64,000 bases of DNA, taken from the NCBI RefSeq assembly GCF_000265405.1, contig NC_018010.1:1488001-1552000 (forward strand), read 5' to 3'. Under the pieces are notes generated by a model. That model worked only from the letters and a program-made list of their open reading frames with translations, ran no database searches and was not told the DNA's origin. The DNA is from Belliella baltica DSM 15883. GTDB lineage: Bacteria > Bacteroidota > Bacteroidia > Cytophagales > Cyclobacteriaceae. Made by a program: the position numbers and the translations under genes. Positions 62,735-64,000 of the stretch are shown here, piece after piece; the first letter of the stretch is position 1, and each line of letters opens with the position of its first letter.

Positions 62735-64000
62735 TTAGAGTTTTACATTCAAGGTAGCAAAGCCAGTATGCGCAGCACCTGCCTTGATGTCCACGTTTCC
62801 GCCTCCTTTGACAATCCAGCTTACACTGGCTTTTTCGAAAGCACCAATACTTCTGATCAGTTGCTTCTTTTCTCCTGCCACCAAATCATCGGCGTCTTTT
62901 GAAATGTCAACCCTAACTTTTCTCAACCATCTAGATCTCTCTCCCAATTGTGAATGGGTAGGTAGTGGAGAATTATTGAAAAGATCTGCGGTGATTCTGG
63001 TCAAGCCATTACCAAGTTTCTCTGTTTTCACATTCAAAAACTCAAGTTTGGGCTGCATATCTGCCAGTTTGAGAATAAATGCAGTATGCTCATCCGCAAT
63101 CTCACTTACTTTGCTGAAAGGTGGGTTGTACATGGCAAATGGCTTAATACCTCCAACTTCTACTTTCTGACCTGGGAAATCTGGATGATCGATGCTTGTC
63201 CAAGGAACAAAAACATCATTCACTCCTTCTTGCTCTGCCCATGCTAAGAAATTAGCTTCTGCATTTCCTACACTTTTTCCATCTGCATCTTTTACTTCTG
63301 GAGCCCACCAACCCGGTGTGCTGAAGCTCATCCTTGCAAAGTGGAAATAGGCCCACTGGAAGAAATCACCTTCAGTACCTTGATTGGTTTGGTTAAATGC
63401 TTTTTGATTTACTGTCTCATTGTAAATCCCGGAAACCATACTGTTGATCGCGACATCTTTGTCCAACATGGAAGTAAGAATCCTCTTTCTTGCATCTGCT
63501 GCATTGTATTTCAGTGGAGCAGAAAGATTATTGGATGAACTGAATGATACAAAAGCGAAAATATTCCACTGATCAAACAAATAGTCTAACAATACTCTTG
63601 TCTCTACCTGAGAAGCTGCAAAATCTCCAGCCAAAGGTTCGAAAATCGGGAATTTGTAAGTTAAACTTTTATTGAAAGCGATTCCTTCAGCAAGGTCTTC
63701 TCCAAAAGAGCCGTCCTTGTCTTTATCTCTGCTTTCTGGAAACATCATGTAGCTTCCTTTTTGGCCTTTTGACCTGTCGGCTTTCACCAAAACTCGAGGG
63801 TCTTTTTCATGTGGGATATAGTCACCCAAAGGGCTTTCTACACGCATCATGGTGATCATCCCATCTTTATTAAGGTCTTCATAGCCATCTTCGCTAACCA
63901 TGCCGTCACGGTCATGATCTATTTTGGCTGCATTTCCTCTTCTTTCATACTTCAACGAAGCATGATATTGCTCGTAAGCATCGGGGGACATGTTTGGGAA
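62735..64000 (-). CDS. M14-family paralogue, partial, apparently lacking catalytic residues
   Basis: The 5' end is beyond the right edge; about 421 codons are visible. It aligns with the downstream M14 protein through the calcium-loop insert (DHDRDGMVSEDG, DLNKDGMIT, DKDKDGSFGED) and the C-terminal beta domain (KVRVDISKDADDLVAGEKK). However, the third zinc ligand region SYHNYGG is SFSSSNN here, RDWGWNW has no counterpart, and the SNEL Glu is not conserved. It is therefore probably a non-catalytic homologue, perhaps a partner of the active enzyme. The HxxE region lies outside the window. Confidence 0.8.
   Translation of the reverse strand, partial: FPNMSPDAYEQYHASLKYERRGNAAKIDHDRDGMVSEDGYEDLNKDGMITMMRVESPLGDYIPHEKDPRVLVKADRSKGQKGSYMMFPESRDKDKDGSFGEDLAEGIAFNKSLTYKFPIFEPLAGDFAASQVETRVLLDYLFDQWNIFAFVSFSSSNNLSAPLKYNAADARKRILTSMLDKDVAINSMVSGIYNETVNQKAFNQTNQGTEGDFFQWAYFHFARMSFSTPGWWAPEVKDADGKSVGNAEANFLAWAEQEGVNDVFVPWTSIDHPDFPGQKVEVGGIKPFAMYNPPFSKVSEIADEHTAFILKLADMQPKLEFLNVKTEKLGNGLTRITADLFNNSPLPTHSQLGERSRWLRKVRVDISKDADDLVAGEKKQLIRSIGAFEKASVSWIVKGGGNVDIKAGAAHTGFATLNVKL

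Overview
The window looks like a chromosomal segment of a low-GC Bacteroidota bacterium, probably a cytophagalean close to Cyclobacteriaceae (Algoriphagus/Belliella-like; the genus is a guess). The basis is Bacteroidota-type promoters (TAnnTTTG, with TTTG about 19 bp upstream), a type IX secretion cargo protein, a PorE-like OmpA lipoprotein, DUF4252 proteins behind an ECF sigma/anti-sigma pair, many short lipoboxes, and almost no Shine-Dalgarno signals. Most of the segment is ordinary chromosome with small accessory patches.

Layout. 0-7 kb: a PKD lipoprotein cut by the left edge, an AOS-family PLP enzyme, a CynX-type MFS exporter, ferrochelatase, and a five-gene ECF sigma operon. 7.3-9.7 kb: tRNA-Phe with a complete promoter and terminator, then a two-gene Hdr/GlpC-like iron-sulfur electron-transfer unit. 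10-11.5 kb: an AAA/DUF4143 ATPase behind four phased palindromic repeats. 11.5-17.4 kb: PorE-like lipoprotein, a broken HTH gene, methyltransferase, patatin, VOC protein and alpha/beta hydrolase. 17.4-22.9 kb: an RND efflux operon (adaptor, pump, TolC). 23-24.5 kb: an MltF-like lytic transglycosylase. 24.5-30.3 kb: a peroxide and iron block (Ohr/OhrR, a three-gene Fe3+ ABC importer, OxyR). 30.3-43.9 kb: an Omp85-like barrel, a DUF234 ATPase, RadA, a HEPN/MNT pair, DNA polymerase I, small envelope proteins, an M14 peptidase, a UPF0316 protein and a HisA-like protein lacking its usual catalytic Asp. 44-50 kb: YCF48-type propeller proteins (one a T9SS cargo), a DUF3365 cytochrome-like lipoprotein and a Cys/Met-metabolism PLP enzyme. 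50.4-52.4 kb: an accessory patch with an antitoxin, an internally deleted PIN toxin, a GNAT and an orphan lipoprotein. 52.7-57.5 kb: RF1, UvrA and SlyD. 57.9-60.6 kb: a thioredoxin gene and a second copy lacking its start, flanking a cassette that encodes a Cys-rich secreted peptide, a propeller lipoprotein and a CxxC lipoprotein. 61-64 kb: two tandem M14-family proteins, the upstream one apparently catalytically dead.

Two things go beyond routine annotation. First, many intergenic regions are built of degenerate 7-bp repeats whose sense-strand composition follows gene polarity: purine-rich after stop codons, CTAA/TCTAA-rich before start codons. Second, the 57.9-60.6 kb cassette lies between 281-bp direct repeats of the thioredoxin gene and has an internal hairpin attenuator and an AT microsatellite upstream of the peptide gene. 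All family assignments are from reading motifs by eye; no database search was run.
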